Source: Palsa-295 sp963781105 (lineage in GTDB: Bacteria > Acidobacteriota > Terriglobia > Acidiferrales > UBA7541). From it: DNA of 64,000 bases. Every line of letters begins with the position of its first letter. The stretch's first letter is position 1. The stretch is from the NCBI GenBank assembly GCA_963781105.1, contig CAWAED010000013.1:186001-250000 (forward strand), in the 5' to 3' direction. This document shows, in pieces, positions 46,273 through 55,278 of this stretch. The translations under genes and the position numbers were made by a program. Under the pieces are notes generated by a model. That model was not told the origin of the DNA. It searched no databases and was given only the letters and a program-made list of their open reading frames with translations.

Positions 46273-46417
46273 ACCAGCCGTGACGACTCCTTGCCCCGGC
46301 TTTTAGACGCGCGAGGTGGCTGAGCCGGTGCAGGGCAAGTGCCAACGATTGTGCCATCGCGTGCACAGATAGGGCGCTCCCCATTTGGAACGCACTGCGT
46401 CAAAGTAGTTGAAAGTC

Positions 46418-47716
46418 ATGCAGAGCTCAACGCAATCCCTGCTGCGCCTGATTTTGCTCGGCGGTTGTCTGGGCGTGCTGACCGCTGCGCATGCTTCTCT
46501 GGGTCACAACTCCACACAGACCGCCGTGGCAGCAAAGAAGCCACTGACCCATAAGGAAATACCTCCAGCAACGGCCGAGGAAATGAGGTCGCTTGAGAAG
46601 ATTTTGGCCAGTCAGCCGAACGAACCGGCGGCGCTATTCAATCTGGCATCGGACTACGCGACCATCGGCGAAAACACGAAAGCAATCGACCTGCTGGAGA
46701 AAATGGCCGAGGCTCATACGGGGCTCGACCCCAAGGGGGGAACGGATAGAGCGTTCAAGAACATCTCGAGTGATCCTCGTTTTGTGGCGCTGGTGACGCG
46801 GATCGAGAAAGAAAATCCTCCCATCGTGCGCAGTGCGACGGCGTTTGTGGTCGGAGAAAGAGATTTGGCACCGGAAGGCATAGCGTACGATCCAGTCAGC
46901 CATAACTTCTACATGAGCAGTTTGAGCAAACACAAAATCGTTTGTGTCAGCAGCGATGGTAGTGCGCGAGACTTCAAGAGTTCGGGCCAGGACGGGCTTG
47001 GCGAGACGCTGGGAATGAAGGTAGATGCAAAGCGGCGCATCCTTTGGGTAGTAAGCGATTCGTTCACCGCAAGGGCTACAGAGAGTCCCACCGGTTTGTA
47101 TCAGTACGACCTAATGACCGGTGCGCTTCGATTCAAGCACCTGCTGCCCCCGGGGGCGAAGGGTTTCCTGAATGACGTTGCGTTGACCTCAGCGGGCGAA
47201 GCTTTTGCCACAAACACCGGCACAGGCGAGGTGTTTCGGGCGTCACCCGAACGGGACGGACTGGAACCATTTCTTCCGGCAAACAGCGTGGGGCAGGCGA
47301 ACGGTATAGCCTTTTCGAACGACGACAAAGTGCTGTTCGTGGCGGGGTGGATTGGAGTGGCCCGCGTGGACGTTGCTACGAAAACAGTAAATCTATTGAG
47401 GAAACCCCATAACATCGCGGACGCCGGGTTGGACGGCCTCTATTTTCATAATGGAACCCTGGTGGGCATTCAGAATCCGGACCTGCATCCTGCGCGGGTG
47501 ATGCGCTACACGCTGAATGCGGCATTGGACACGATCGTCAAGGCCGAGGTGCTCGAATCCTACAATCCGCTTTTTGATGTGCCCACGACCGGCACGCTCG
47601 TGGATGATTCGCTCCATTTTATGGCGAACACGCAACTCGAAAAGCGAGGACCGGACGGCTCGATGCCGCCAGCTAGCGAATTGCAATCCATTCTGATTCT
47701 AAAGCTGCAATTGTGA
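46418..47716 (+). CDS. Secreted beta-propeller protein with TPR-like N-terminal part
   Basis: 432 residues. Signal peptide (LRLILLGGCLGVLTAAHA), then a TPR-like segment (LEKILASQPNEPAALFNLAS, then GENTKAIDLLEKMAEA), then six-bladed-propeller-like repeats resembling SMP-30/gluconolactonase (EGIAYDPVSHNFYMSSL, GLYQYDLMTGALRF, LFVAGWIGVARVDVAT). The combination of TPR with a propeller is unusual. The enzymatic metal residues of SMP-30 cannot be confirmed. It converges on an amidohydrolase across a hairpin. Confidence 0.7.
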   Translation: MQSSTQSLLRLILLGGCLGVLTAAHASLGHNSTQTAVAAKKPLTHKEIPPATAEEMRSLEKILASQPNEPAALFNLASDYATIGENTKAIDLLEKMAEAHTGLDPKGGTDRAFKNISSDPRFVALVTRIEKENPPIVRSATAFVVGERDLAPEGIAYDPVSHNFYMSSLSKHKIVCVSSDGSARDFKSSGQDGLGETLGMKVDAKRRILWVVSDSFTARATESPTGLYQYDLMTGALRFKHLLPPGAKGFLNDVALTSAGEAFATNTGTGEVFRASPERDGLEPFLPANSVGQANGIAFSNDDKVLFVAGWIGVARVDVATKTVNLLRKPHNIADAGLDGLYFHNGTLVGIQNPDLHPARVMRYTLNAALDTIVKAEVLESYNPLFDVPTTGTLVDDSLHFMANTQLEKRGPDGSMPPASELQSILILKLQL

Positions 47717-47719
47717 CCG

Positions 47720-47744
47720 GGTTCCGGATTCTGCCGCCGGAACC
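47720..47744. terminator. Hairpin between convergent propeller and amidohydrolase genes
   Basis: A perfect 8-bp stem GGTTCCGG (47720-47727) / CCGGAACC (47737-47744) with a nine-base loop, inside a wider GACCGG/CCGGTC inverted repeat (47715-47720 and 47757-47762). Located 4 bp after one stop codon and 24 bp before the other. Confidence 0.6.
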
Positions 47745-47767
47745 GTCACCCGAACGCCGGTCAGAGG

Positions 47768-49069
47768 TTACTTTCGATAGATGACGCCGTTCTTCATTAC
47801 AAAGGACACCTTTTGCAGCGCGGTGACGTCTTCGAGCGGGTTGCCCGGAACCGCGACGATATCGGCGGCGTATCCGGCTTTGAGCTCCCCGATTTGGTCC
47901 TCCAACCCCAGCAATTTTGCGCCATTGAGTGTGCCGGCTTGAATCGCAGCCAGCGGCGACATCCCGTACTTCACCATCAAGACAAACTCGCGCGCTTGCG
48001 TGCCGTGTGGAAACGGCCCCACATCCGAGCCCATCGCGATGGGAACCCCGGCAGCGAGCTGCTTTTTAAACTCGGCCGCGTGCAGATCGAGTATGGCGCG
48101 CTCGTGCGCAGCGGCCTCGGGAGTGGCGGCATGGTCCGCAAAATACTCTGAAATCGTAAACGTGGGGACGGCGAAAATTTGCTTTTCGCGCATGATGCGC
48201 ATGGTTTCGTCGCTGAGCTGGAACGCATGGTCCACGGATTCCACACCAGCGCGCGCGGCGTAGAGCGTTCCAGGTTCGCCGGTGGCGTGGACCGCAACTC
48301 GGTGCCCGGTGCGCGCCGCTTCATGAACCGCGGCGGTAAGTTCAGCCTCGCTGTACTGATAAGGCGTCAAAAGCTGGCCGTTGACAATTGTGTCGGAGCC
48401 CGTTTCGTAGATCTTGATGAAGCTCGCGCCTTCTTTCAGCTGTTCGCGGATGACGGCGACGAGTTCGTCGGCATCATTGGCATAGGTCGCGTTCGGCAGA
48501 ACGTGCTGTTCGGGGTTGTAGCCGATAGCGTCTTCATGCCCGCCGAGAATATTGATCGCATTCCCACTGATGCGCATGCGCGGCCCCGGAATCTGACCCG
48601 AATCGATGGCGTTGCGCACGGCGGAGTCAGCCGATCCCGCGCCCTCGGTGCCCATGTCGCGCTCGGCAGTGAAACCAGCCATAAGGTCAGCGCGCGCGGC
48701 AAGCGTTGCGGTGATCGTGCGCTGCGGAACCGATTCTTCAATTGTCTGGAGATCTTCGGCGCCAGGGTGCAGGAACAAATGCACATGCGCATCAATGAGG
48801 CCGGGGAGCAAAGTGGCGTCGCCAAGATCGATGACCTGAGCGCCGGCCGGGCGCGCAACCTTGGCCCCGACTTCTTTGATTACATTACCCTCGACGAGAA
48901 CCTCACCCGGTGCAGTGATGTGTCCCGATCCAACGTCGAGCAAACGCGCAGCGTGTAGAACAACGGCCGACGCGGCTCCCGCTGATTGCGCCGGTGAAGA
49001 CTGCGCAGCAAGAGGCGCGCAGGAGAAAACGATTAGAACGAATGTTGCGATAGGACGTGGAATGTTCAT
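47768..49069 (-). CDS. Exported metal-dependent amidohydrolase
   Basis: 433-residue member of the imidazolonepropionase/Xaa-Pro dipeptidase-like amidohydrolase group. Signal peptide ATFVLIVFSCAPLAAQ. Metal-binding HxH in LPGLIDAHVHLFLHPG, further His in HRVAVHATGEPG and SVDHAFQLSDE, and the Asp in IAMGSDVGPFPHG. Its ATG overlaps the stop of the metallophosphoesterase as ATGA, so the two are translationally coupled. Probably hydrolyses dipeptides or cyclic amides outside the cytoplasm. Confidence 0.9.
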   Translation of the reverse strand: MNIPRPIATFVLIVFSCAPLAAQSSPAQSAGAASAVVLHAARLLDVGSGHITAPGEVLVEGNVIKEVGAKVARPAGAQVIDLGDATLLPGLIDAHVHLFLHPGAEDLQTIEESVPQRTITATLAARADLMAGFTAERDMGTEGAGSADSAVRNAIDSGQIPGPRMRISGNAINILGGHEDAIGYNPEQHVLPNATYANDADELVAVIREQLKEGASFIKIYETGSDTIVNGQLLTPYQYSEAELTAAVHEAARTGHRVAVHATGEPGTLYAARAGVESVDHAFQLSDETMRIMREKQIFAVPTFTISEYFADHAATPEAAAHERAILDLHAAEFKKQLAAGVPIAMGSDVGPFPHGTQAREFVLMVKYGMSPLAAIQAGTLNGAKLLGLEDQIGELKAGYAADIVAVPGNPLEDVTALQKVSFVMKNGVIYRK

Positions 49070-50055
49070 AGGCTCGCCGCGATATTAAACCATTCCGCCT
49101 CGCCCCCTTGGAATTTTTCGCGTGGATCTACGCTCTTGAAGCCATAGGTTTCGTATCGCCACGATATCTTCCCATCACGCAGGCTGACGACCGTATAGCC
49201 TTCCGGAAACGCGAGCCGTGGGCCGTGCCACCAGTTCCCGCACACCGCGCCGCAGCAAACATACTGGCAGTTCTTGTAGTTCACCACCTCATTGATATGA
49301 AGATGGCCCTGCAGCACAGCCAAAATATTGTGGCCCTCGAACAACGAAATCACGTCAGATGAATTCGCAATGGACACTGTGTCATAACGCGGCTCGCCGT
49401 CGGGCTTCGGGCCATATGCGAGATACCCGGTGATCAAGGGCACGTGTGTAATGACGACAACGGGTGCATACGGCGCGATGCCGCTGAGGTCGTCCCTAAG
49501 CCAGCGCAGTTGCACGTCGTCAATGCGCCCTTCCCAGAATCGGTCGGGGGTGGGCCAAATGGAATCCAGCACAATGAAGTGATAGCCCTTGTGATCGAAC
49601 GAGTAGTAAGTGCGCGCGCCGACGCGATCTTGATACATTTTCTTGCCGTAGCTCGGGTCAGTTGGAGCGACACCGCTCTTGGTGAGGACCCCGAAAAGAT
49701 CGTGATTGCCGATGGTGTGGCGCAGCGGAATTTTAAGGCTGTCTTCGGTATGCTGGTACAAATCGAACAGCATATCGGCGCGAGGGCGCCCCACTCCCAG
49801 TACGTCGTAGACTAGATCGCCGCCGCAAATTGCGAATTCTGGTTTCGCCGCCTCAATTTTCGCAAACGCCATTGCGCAGCCGTGCGTGGCGTCGAGTTCC
49901 GGCTGAATGTGCGTGTCCGTAAAGAAGACAAAATCGAACGATCCGGCGGGTTTGGGTTCGGACGCAGCGACATTGAGCCAGTGCGCACCCGGTAGAAACG
50001 CTGCCGCGCCAGTTGCGGCGAAGGTTTTCAGGAGTTTTCTGCGATTCAGATCCAT
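49066..50055 (-). CDS. Tat-exported metallophosphoesterase
   Basis: 329 residues from the ATG at 50055. Twin-arginine leader NRRKLLKTFAATGAAAF. The five metallophosphoesterase motifs are in order: DFVFFTDTHIQ (DxH), ICGGDLVYD (GDxxD), TIGNHDLFG (GNHD), VVITHVPLITG and LAVLQGHLHINEV (GHxH). It should be a calcineurin-like phosphatase/phosphodiesterase acting in the periplasm with two metal ions. Coupled to the amidohydrolase by ATGA overlap, so both are likely used on one substrate. Confidence 0.9.
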   Translation of the reverse strand: MDLNRRKLLKTFAATGAAAFLPGAHWLNVAASEPKPAGSFDFVFFTDTHIQPELDATHGCAMAFAKIEAAKPEFAICGGDLVYDVLGVGRPRADMLFDLYQHTEDSLKIPLRHTIGNHDLFGVLTKSGVAPTDPSYGKKMYQDRVGARTYYSFDHKGYHFIVLDSIWPTPDRFWEGRIDDVQLRWLRDDLSGIAPYAPVVVITHVPLITGYLAYGPKPDGEPRYDTVSIANSSDVISLFEGHNILAVLQGHLHINEVVNYKNCQYVCCGAVCGNWWHGPRLAFPEGYTVVSLRDGKISWRYETYGFKSVDPREKFQGGEAEWFNIAASL

Positions 50056-50211
50056 GCGGTCGTTCCCGTCCCGCCCACTGTAGAATTTGCGCATAATGTT
50101 CACGGATGCAAGGTTCAAGTGTACTTGGTTGGCGTGGCGCCAATCCATCTGGATAACGTAACGGTTTCGTGGCGCAGCGAACGAAATCGAAGACGTGAAA
50201 CTCGATTACCC

Positions 50212-50904
50212 TTACGGTCGCGTAAAAACAACGCGAAATCTTCGTACCTCCGGCTCTTCCGGATCGAAATAATCCTCAAATGAAGTTTCCTGTAGGCCAG
50301 CCCTGAAAAATTCTTCTAACTCCTCGCGGGTAAGCGGCCACGGCATTGGGCCTTCGTCGTCCGCGGCATCGCGGCCTCTGGCGATCACCAGCAGCATTCC
50401 CCCTGGGTGCAGAAATTCCGCAATCGCGCGCATCGCTCTTGGTCGCAACGCTGCTGGAAGTGTTTGCAGGGTGTAGATTTCGAGCACGAAATCGAACTTC
50501 CGCTGCCAGGACTTCGGCGCCGCGAGCAAATCGACGACGGCGTAGTCCACGGAACTCGTTGGAAAGCGCTTGCGAGCTGCGCTGATCGCTGTCGGCGCCA
50601 GATCAAAGGCTGTAGTCCGATACCCCCAGGCGGCCAATTGCTCCGCGTCATCACCCAGTCCGCTTCCGATGACGAGCGCCTGTTTTCCGCGCGTTTCCTG
50701 CGGATGCAGCCGCCAGAAATCCAGCAAGTTCGAATTGGGATGCAGATCGGCCCACGGAACTTCCGCCGCGCCAGCTTCTGCCTCGCGATAAAGCGCTTCG
50801 AACCAGCCGACCGGATCGCCCCTGCGGTTGAATTCCGCCGCCAGTTCTCTCGCGCGCGCTCGATTGGGTGTTTGCTTCGACATTAGTTCGTCCGGACTAG
50901 GCAT
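50212..50904 (-). CDS. SAM-dependent methyltransferase
   Basis: 230-residue class I methyltransferase. SAM motif I is ALVIGSGLGDDAEQLAAWG, motif II FDLAPTAISAARKRFP, and post-II FDFVLEIYTLQTLPAALR. The N-terminal half is a short basic helix. The profile resembles thiopurine/tellurite methyltransferases acting on small compounds. The start is set at 50904 because the longer frame overlaps the VapC gene; ATG at 50883 is the alternative. A metal or sulphur substrate is possible but not proven. Confidence 0.85.
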   Translation of the reverse strand: MPSPDELMSKQTPNRARARELAAEFNRRGDPVGWFEALYREAEAGAAEVPWADLHPNSNLLDFWRLHPQETRGKQALVIGSGLGDDAEQLAAWGYRTTAFDLAPTAISAARKRFPTSSVDYAVVDLLAAPKSWQRKFDFVLEIYTLQTLPAALRPRAMRAIAEFLHPGGMLLVIARGRDAADDEGPMPWPLTREELEEFFRAGLQETSFEDYFDPEEPEVRRFRVVFTRP

Positions 50905-51017
50905 GATAGCCGCTTTGTTGGTCGAGGTGCGCTGGGGAATAAAGTACGGGCTGTGGAGCTTCGAATCTGGAGGATGTTCCCCAGATTTAGGGCCGTATCT
51001 CGCGAGCGGCTTGGTGA

Positions 51018-51452
51018 CTAGAAATACGCTCCAAGCCACTTGACAGGCATTTGTGCGGCGAGAGCGTTGGCGAGTTTTTCGTCGGCGGTGACCAGTTGGG
51101 ACTTGGAAGATACGGCCAGCGAGACGTACAGACTGTCGTAGACGGTGCGGTTGAACGCAGTCGCTATGCTGACGGCGAGATCGAGTAATGACTTCGAGGA
51201 AATCGTAGGGAAACCATATTCTTTGAGAAGTGCCAGCGCAATCTTTGTTTCAGACAAGCCGCAGCGCTTCAGACGAACCGCCTTCCATAACAGATTCCCC
51301 ATTTCGGCCCAGAACAAATCCGGCACGGCGAGTTCGAGTTCGCCATTTGTGTATTGCGTGAGCAATTCTGCGGCTTCATTAGCCAATGGTTCGTGGACGC
51401 GTGGGAGCAGCCACTTGGCGGCGACACTTGCATCGACAATAACTTGCTTCAA
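51018..51452 (-). CDS. vapC: PIN-domain toxin (VapC-like)
   Basis: 144-residue ribonuclease with PIN-domain acidic residues: Asp 7 in VIVDASVAAKW, Glu in FWAEMGNLLWK, Asp in VYDSLYVSLA and LVTADEKLANALA. Probably cleaves tRNA or rRNA to stop growth. Its ATG overlaps the antitoxin stop (ATGA), the standard TA arrangement with the antitoxin first. Confidence 0.9.
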   Translation of the reverse strand: MKQVIVDASVAAKWLLPRVHEPLANEAAELLTQYTNGELELAVPDLFWAEMGNLLWKAVRLKRCGLSETKIALALLKEYGFPTISSKSLLDLAVSIATAFNRTVYDSLYVSLAVSSKSQLVTADEKLANALAAQMPVKWLGAYF

Positions 51453-51697
51453 CGGGCGCGATCCTCTCGCTGCATTTCTTCTGTCGAGGGAAAACGCTTC
51501 CGGGAGCGCTTGGCCGAATGCAACTGGTTCACTTTTCGTGTGAGATCGCGTCTGGCGCGGAGTTCGCTTTCGGTGGGAACGTTTTGCTCGAGCAAAGAAA
51601 CGACTTCGGCGGCGATGGAGCGACGGCTCCCGCGGGCACGGCGGCGGAGAGCTTCATAGAGTTCCTCGGGCACGTTTTCGACGTATAGAGTTGCCAT
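51449..51697 (-). CDS. Ribbon-helix-helix antitoxin (FitA/VapB-like)
   Basis: 82-residue antitoxin. N-terminal RHH DNA-binding unit ATLYVENVPEELYEALRRRA followed by a helix (SRRSIAAEVVSLLEQN) and a charged C-terminal tail that should wrap the toxin. It likely represses its own operon. Overlaps the toxin gene by ATGA. Confidence 0.88.
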   Translation of the reverse strand: MATLYVENVPEELYEALRRRARGSRRSIAAEVVSLLEQNVPTESELRARRDLTRKVNQLHSAKRSRKRFPSTEEMQREDRAR

Positions 51698-51816
51698 AGG
51701 AAAAGTCTAGCACAATCCTAGGCGATGCCGCAACTGACTACTTTTCACCGCACCGATTAACTACGGCAAGGAGCCGGGCTCCCGATCGGGCGGGGCGGGC
51801 CGCGAACCACGAAAAA

Positions 51817-53406
51817 CTACCGGAGGTGTTTCAGGATTTCGCGGGCGGCGTTGTGGCCCGACGCGCCGGTTACGCCATTTCCGGGGTGCGTCCCGTTGCC
51901 GCAAAGGTAGAGGCCCTTCACCGGGGTGGCATAACGCGCCCAGCCAAGAATGGGGCGCATGGTGAAAATCTGATCGAGCGCCAGTTCGCCATGAAATGGA
52001 TGGCCGCCAGTAAGCCCGTAGATAGCCTCGAGGTCGAAAGGCGTCAGCGTCTGTACCGCAAGAATTTTCGACGGAAAATCCGGCGCATACTCCGCGAGAG
52101 TGTTGATCACGGCATCGCGCAAAGAGTCGCGCTGCTGCGTCCAGTCGCCGGTCTTCAAATTGTAAGGCGCGAATTGCATGTAAACGGACATTACGTGCTT
52201 TCCCGCGGGCGCGACCGAATTATCCAGAATCGAGGGAATCGATATATCCAGATACGGCGCGCGCGAAAATTCACCGTACTTCGAATCGTCGAAAGCGCGC
52301 TCCAGATAATCAATTCCCGGGCCGATGTGAACGCGCCCGGCGAGCGCAACTGCGGCGTCGCTCGAATTCTTCAAAGCTGTGAAAGCCGGCAACGCATCGA
52401 GCGCGATATTTAATTTCGCCGCGGTTCCACTGCAGCGGTAATTCCGCATCTTCACCACAAAACTGGGCGGCAGATGCACGGGATCGAGCAACCCGAGCAA
52501 AGTACGCTGGGGATCGGCCCCGGAAACCACGGCCTTCGCCGAAATTTCCTCGCCGCCCGCAAGCGCAACGCCTGTTACTTGGCCGTGCTTCACCAGAATC
52601 TGTACGACTTCGGCGCCCGTACGAATTTCCGCTCCAGCTTCCTTGGCGGCGGCAGCCATCGCGGCGGTCAATGCACCCATGCCGCCACGCGGATAAGCCG
52701 AATTACCCACCGGATATGGGTCCGCCGCCGCGCGCAGCAGCAATAGAGCGGTGGAACCGGCGGACCATGGACCGAGCGCAGCGCCAAAAATTCCCCGTGC
52801 TGCGATCGCGCCACGGAGCAAGTCCGTCTCGAAAAATTCCGCCACGAAATCCGCCGCAGCCATCGGGCCCCAGCGGATCAGGCGCATCATTTCTTTTTTG
52901 CCTAGGCCGCGAGCCTTGCGCCCGATTTTCAGCAGCTTCCAAAGGTCTTCCTTGGAAGGTTTCTCGATAACCGGCGGAGTCAATTCCAGCAATTGCGCGG
53001 CGATTCCGGCCACGCGCGCGAGGCTTTCCTGAAATTCCACGTACTGCGCCGCGTCTTTCGCCGAAAACTTCCGAACCTCTTCGGCAGAACTTTTCGCATC
53101 GCTATAAAGCGTGAGCCCGCGGCTGTCGCGATCCGGCGCAAAAACTCGCACCGGAGATTCGAGTTTCTGCAAACCGTGGCGCGCGAGTTGCATGTCCTGG
53201 ACGATATTGCCAAGTGGAGGTCCGCCTGCGTGCGCGACCGTGGAACACTTAAATCCCGGATGAAACTCTTCGGTGACGGCGGCGCCACCCACCATATTGC
53301 GGCGCTCCAGAACCAGCGGCCTGTGCCCTTTTTTTGCGAGATAAAAAGCAGCGACCAGCGCGTTGTGGCCGCCGCCGAGGATCACGACGCTGCGATGCGC
53401 GGCCAC
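51817..53406 (-). CDS. PYROXD2/phytoene-dehydrogenase-like FAD oxidoreductase (second of a tandem pair)
   Basis: 529 residues from a GTG start that lies two bases after the stop codon of the upstream paralogue, with GGGGAAA upstream. FAD-binding motif VVILGGGHNALVAAFYLAKK, then PLVLERRNMVGGAAVTEE. The C-terminal FAD contact is GLYLCGNGTHPGNGVTGASG. The two genes are clearly paralogous (same motifs, same length) and form one operon. Family members oxidise or isomerise polyenes and similar compounds, but carotenoid genes are not present nearby, so the substrate is unknown. Confidence 0.85.
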   Translation of the reverse strand: MAAHRSVVILGGGHNALVAAFYLAKKGHRPLVLERRNMVGGAAVTEEFHPGFKCSTVAHAGGPPLGNIVQDMQLARHGLQKLESPVRVFAPDRDSRGLTLYSDAKSSAEEVRKFSAKDAAQYVEFQESLARVAGIAAQLLELTPPVIEKPSKEDLWKLLKIGRKARGLGKKEMMRLIRWGPMAAADFVAEFFETDLLRGAIAARGIFGAALGPWSAGSTALLLLRAAADPYPVGNSAYPRGGMGALTAAMAAAAKEAGAEIRTGAEVVQILVKHGQVTGVALAGGEEISAKAVVSGADPQRTLLGLLDPVHLPPSFVVKMRNYRCSGTAAKLNIALDALPAFTALKNSSDAAVALAGRVHIGPGIDYLERAFDDSKYGEFSRAPYLDISIPSILDNSVAPAGKHVMSVYMQFAPYNLKTGDWTQQRDSLRDAVINTLAEYAPDFPSKILAVQTLTPFDLEAIYGLTGGHPFHGELALDQIFTMRPILGWARYATPVKGLYLCGNGTHPGNGVTGASGHNAAREILKHLR

Positions 53407-53408
53407 TT

Positions 53409-54995
53409 TCAGTTTTTCCCCGTATCTTTCAGGATTTCCAGCGCCGCGAGACGCCCCGGTGCGCCCATGATGCCGCCACCTGGATGCGTGGCCGAGCCGC
53501 ACATGTAGAGTTTTTTGATCGGCGTGCGGTAGCGGGCCCACCCTGCGGCCGGCCGCAGGAAGAAAAGCTGCTCCAGCGAAAGTTCGCCTTGAAAGATATT
53601 GCCTTCGCTGAGCCCGGTCTGCCGCTCGATATCGAGTGGCGTGATCACTTGTTTTCCGATGATCAGATTTTTAAGGTTCGGCGCGTACTGGGAAATCGTG
53701 CCAATCACAGTGTCGCCGAACGCTTCGCGCTGCTCGTCCCAGGTTCCTTGGCTCAATTTGTACGGCGCGTACTGAACGAAGCACGAAAGAATGTGCTTTC
53801 CCGGAGGCGCAACCGAAGGATCGGTGAGCGACGGAATCACCATATCAATGTAAGGACGGCGCGAAAATTCGCCGTATTTGGCCTGGTCGTATGCGCGCTC
53901 CATATACTCCATGGAAGGCGAAATGGAAATCGCGCCGCGCAAGTGATTTCCCGGGCCCGGCAGGCAGGTGAAATCCGGCAGTCCATCGAGCGCGAGATTC
54001 ACCTTGCCGGACGATCCGCGATATTTGTAACGCCGGACATCTTCCAGGAAATCGTCCGGCAGCTCGCGCGCTTCGATGAATTTCAGGAACGTAAGATTGG
54101 GATCCACGCTCGACGAAACGACGTCAGCGTGAATTTCCTCGCCGCTTTCGAGCACCACGCCGTTCGCCACGCCATTCTTCACCAGAATTTTCGAGACCGC
54201 CGCTTCCTTCCGGATTTCGACGCCCGCTTCGAGCGCCGCGTCGCCAATAGCGTTGGAAATTGCGCCAGTCCCACCGCGGCTGAAACCCCACGATCGAAAC
54301 GCGCCGTCAATTTCGCCCATGTAATGATGCAACAAAACATACGCCGTGCCGGGCGATCGAATACCGAGGAAAGTTCCGATGATGCCGGACGCGGACATCG
54401 TCGCCTTCAAAACGTCCGTCTCAAACCACTGATCGAGAAAATCCGCGGCGCTCATGGTCATGAGCTGCACGAGGTTGTATTTATCTTCCGCGTCCAAATC
54501 CTGGAAACGCTTACCGAGAAACGCCAGTTTCTTCAAATCGCGCGGATCGAGCGAAGTGGGATCCGGCGGAATCATCCCCAGGATCGGCTTCACGAACCGG
54601 CACATCGCCACCATGGACTTGCCGAATTCTTCGTACGCCTCGGCGTCGAGCTTGGAGTGACGCTCGAGTTCCCGGCGCGTTTTGCCATGATCGTTCTGGC
54701 GCCACAGATAATCGCCATTAGGCATAGGCGTAATGGTGCCGTCGAGTGGCAGAATTTCCAGGCCGTGCCGCGGAAGATCCAGGTCGCGAATAATTTCCGG
54801 CCGCAGCAACGAGACGACGTACGAAAAAACTGAAAATTTGAAGCCGGGAATGATTTCTTCGGTGACCGCGGCGCCACCCAAAACGTAGCGGCGCTCGAGC
54901 ACCAACACTTTTTTGCCCGCTTTGGCGAGGTATGCCGCGTTCACCAGCCCGTTGTGGCCGCCGCCGATTACGATGACGTCATATTTCTTTGCCAT
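53409..54995 (-). CDS. PYROXD2/phytoene-dehydrogenase-like FAD oxidoreductase (first of a tandem pair)
   Basis: 528 residues. FAD-binding motif VIVIGGGHNGLVNAAYLAKA followed by VLVLERRYVLGGAAVTEE, and the C-terminal KKLYMCGSATHPGGGIMGAP. The start at 54995 (MAKKYDVIVIGGG) fits the family. Divergent from a GcvT-like gene with a 283-bp shared promoter region. Long antisense frames over this gene are codon-bias artefacts. Role: redox of an unknown hydrophobic or amine substrate. Confidence 0.87.
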   Translation of the reverse strand: MAKKYDVIVIGGGHNGLVNAAYLAKAGKKVLVLERRYVLGGAAVTEEIIPGFKFSVFSYVVSLLRPEIIRDLDLPRHGLEILPLDGTITPMPNGDYLWRQNDHGKTRRELERHSKLDAEAYEEFGKSMVAMCRFVKPILGMIPPDPTSLDPRDLKKLAFLGKRFQDLDAEDKYNLVQLMTMSAADFLDQWFETDVLKATMSASGIIGTFLGIRSPGTAYVLLHHYMGEIDGAFRSWGFSRGGTGAISNAIGDAALEAGVEIRKEAAVSKILVKNGVANGVVLESGEEIHADVVSSSVDPNLTFLKFIEARELPDDFLEDVRRYKYRGSSGKVNLALDGLPDFTCLPGPGNHLRGAISISPSMEYMERAYDQAKYGEFSRRPYIDMVIPSLTDPSVAPPGKHILSCFVQYAPYKLSQGTWDEQREAFGDTVIGTISQYAPNLKNLIIGKQVITPLDIERQTGLSEGNIFQGELSLEQLFFLRPAAGWARYRTPIKKLYMCGSATHPGGGIMGAPGRLAALEILKDTGKN

Positions 54996-55203
54996 GGATA
55001 TTTTCGGGTGACTCGACAGTTCGATGCATGAACGGCGAGGCCGAAGCATTCTACAAGTAGGCGCGCGGACTCACAAGAAGGAAGCGCATTGCTGCTGACT
55101 TTAGGTCAGAGAATCGATCACCAGATACAAGCGGCCAAGGCTAAAATTCTCCCTAACCCATAGCGCTGGCGCAACGACGCGCGCTGCACCGAGAGATGTT
55201 CGC

Positions 55204-55233
55204 TTGCGGTGCGCGCGATGGCAGAACTATAAT
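55204..55233 (+). promoter_or_regulatory. Possible promoter of the GcvT-like gene
   Basis: A perfect TATAAT (55228-55233) with a poor -35 TTGCGG 18 bp upstream, 45 bp before the GTG start. Confidence 0.4.
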
Positions 55234-55278
55234 CACGCGCTGCAGATCCTGGCATTTTTCCTATAGATAGGAGTGACT

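Noticed and set aside
53334..54833. 499-codon open frame on the + strand
   Set aside because: It lies entirely antisense to the FAD oxidoreductase with strong motifs; composition is Arg/His-rich as expected for a codon-bias shadow.
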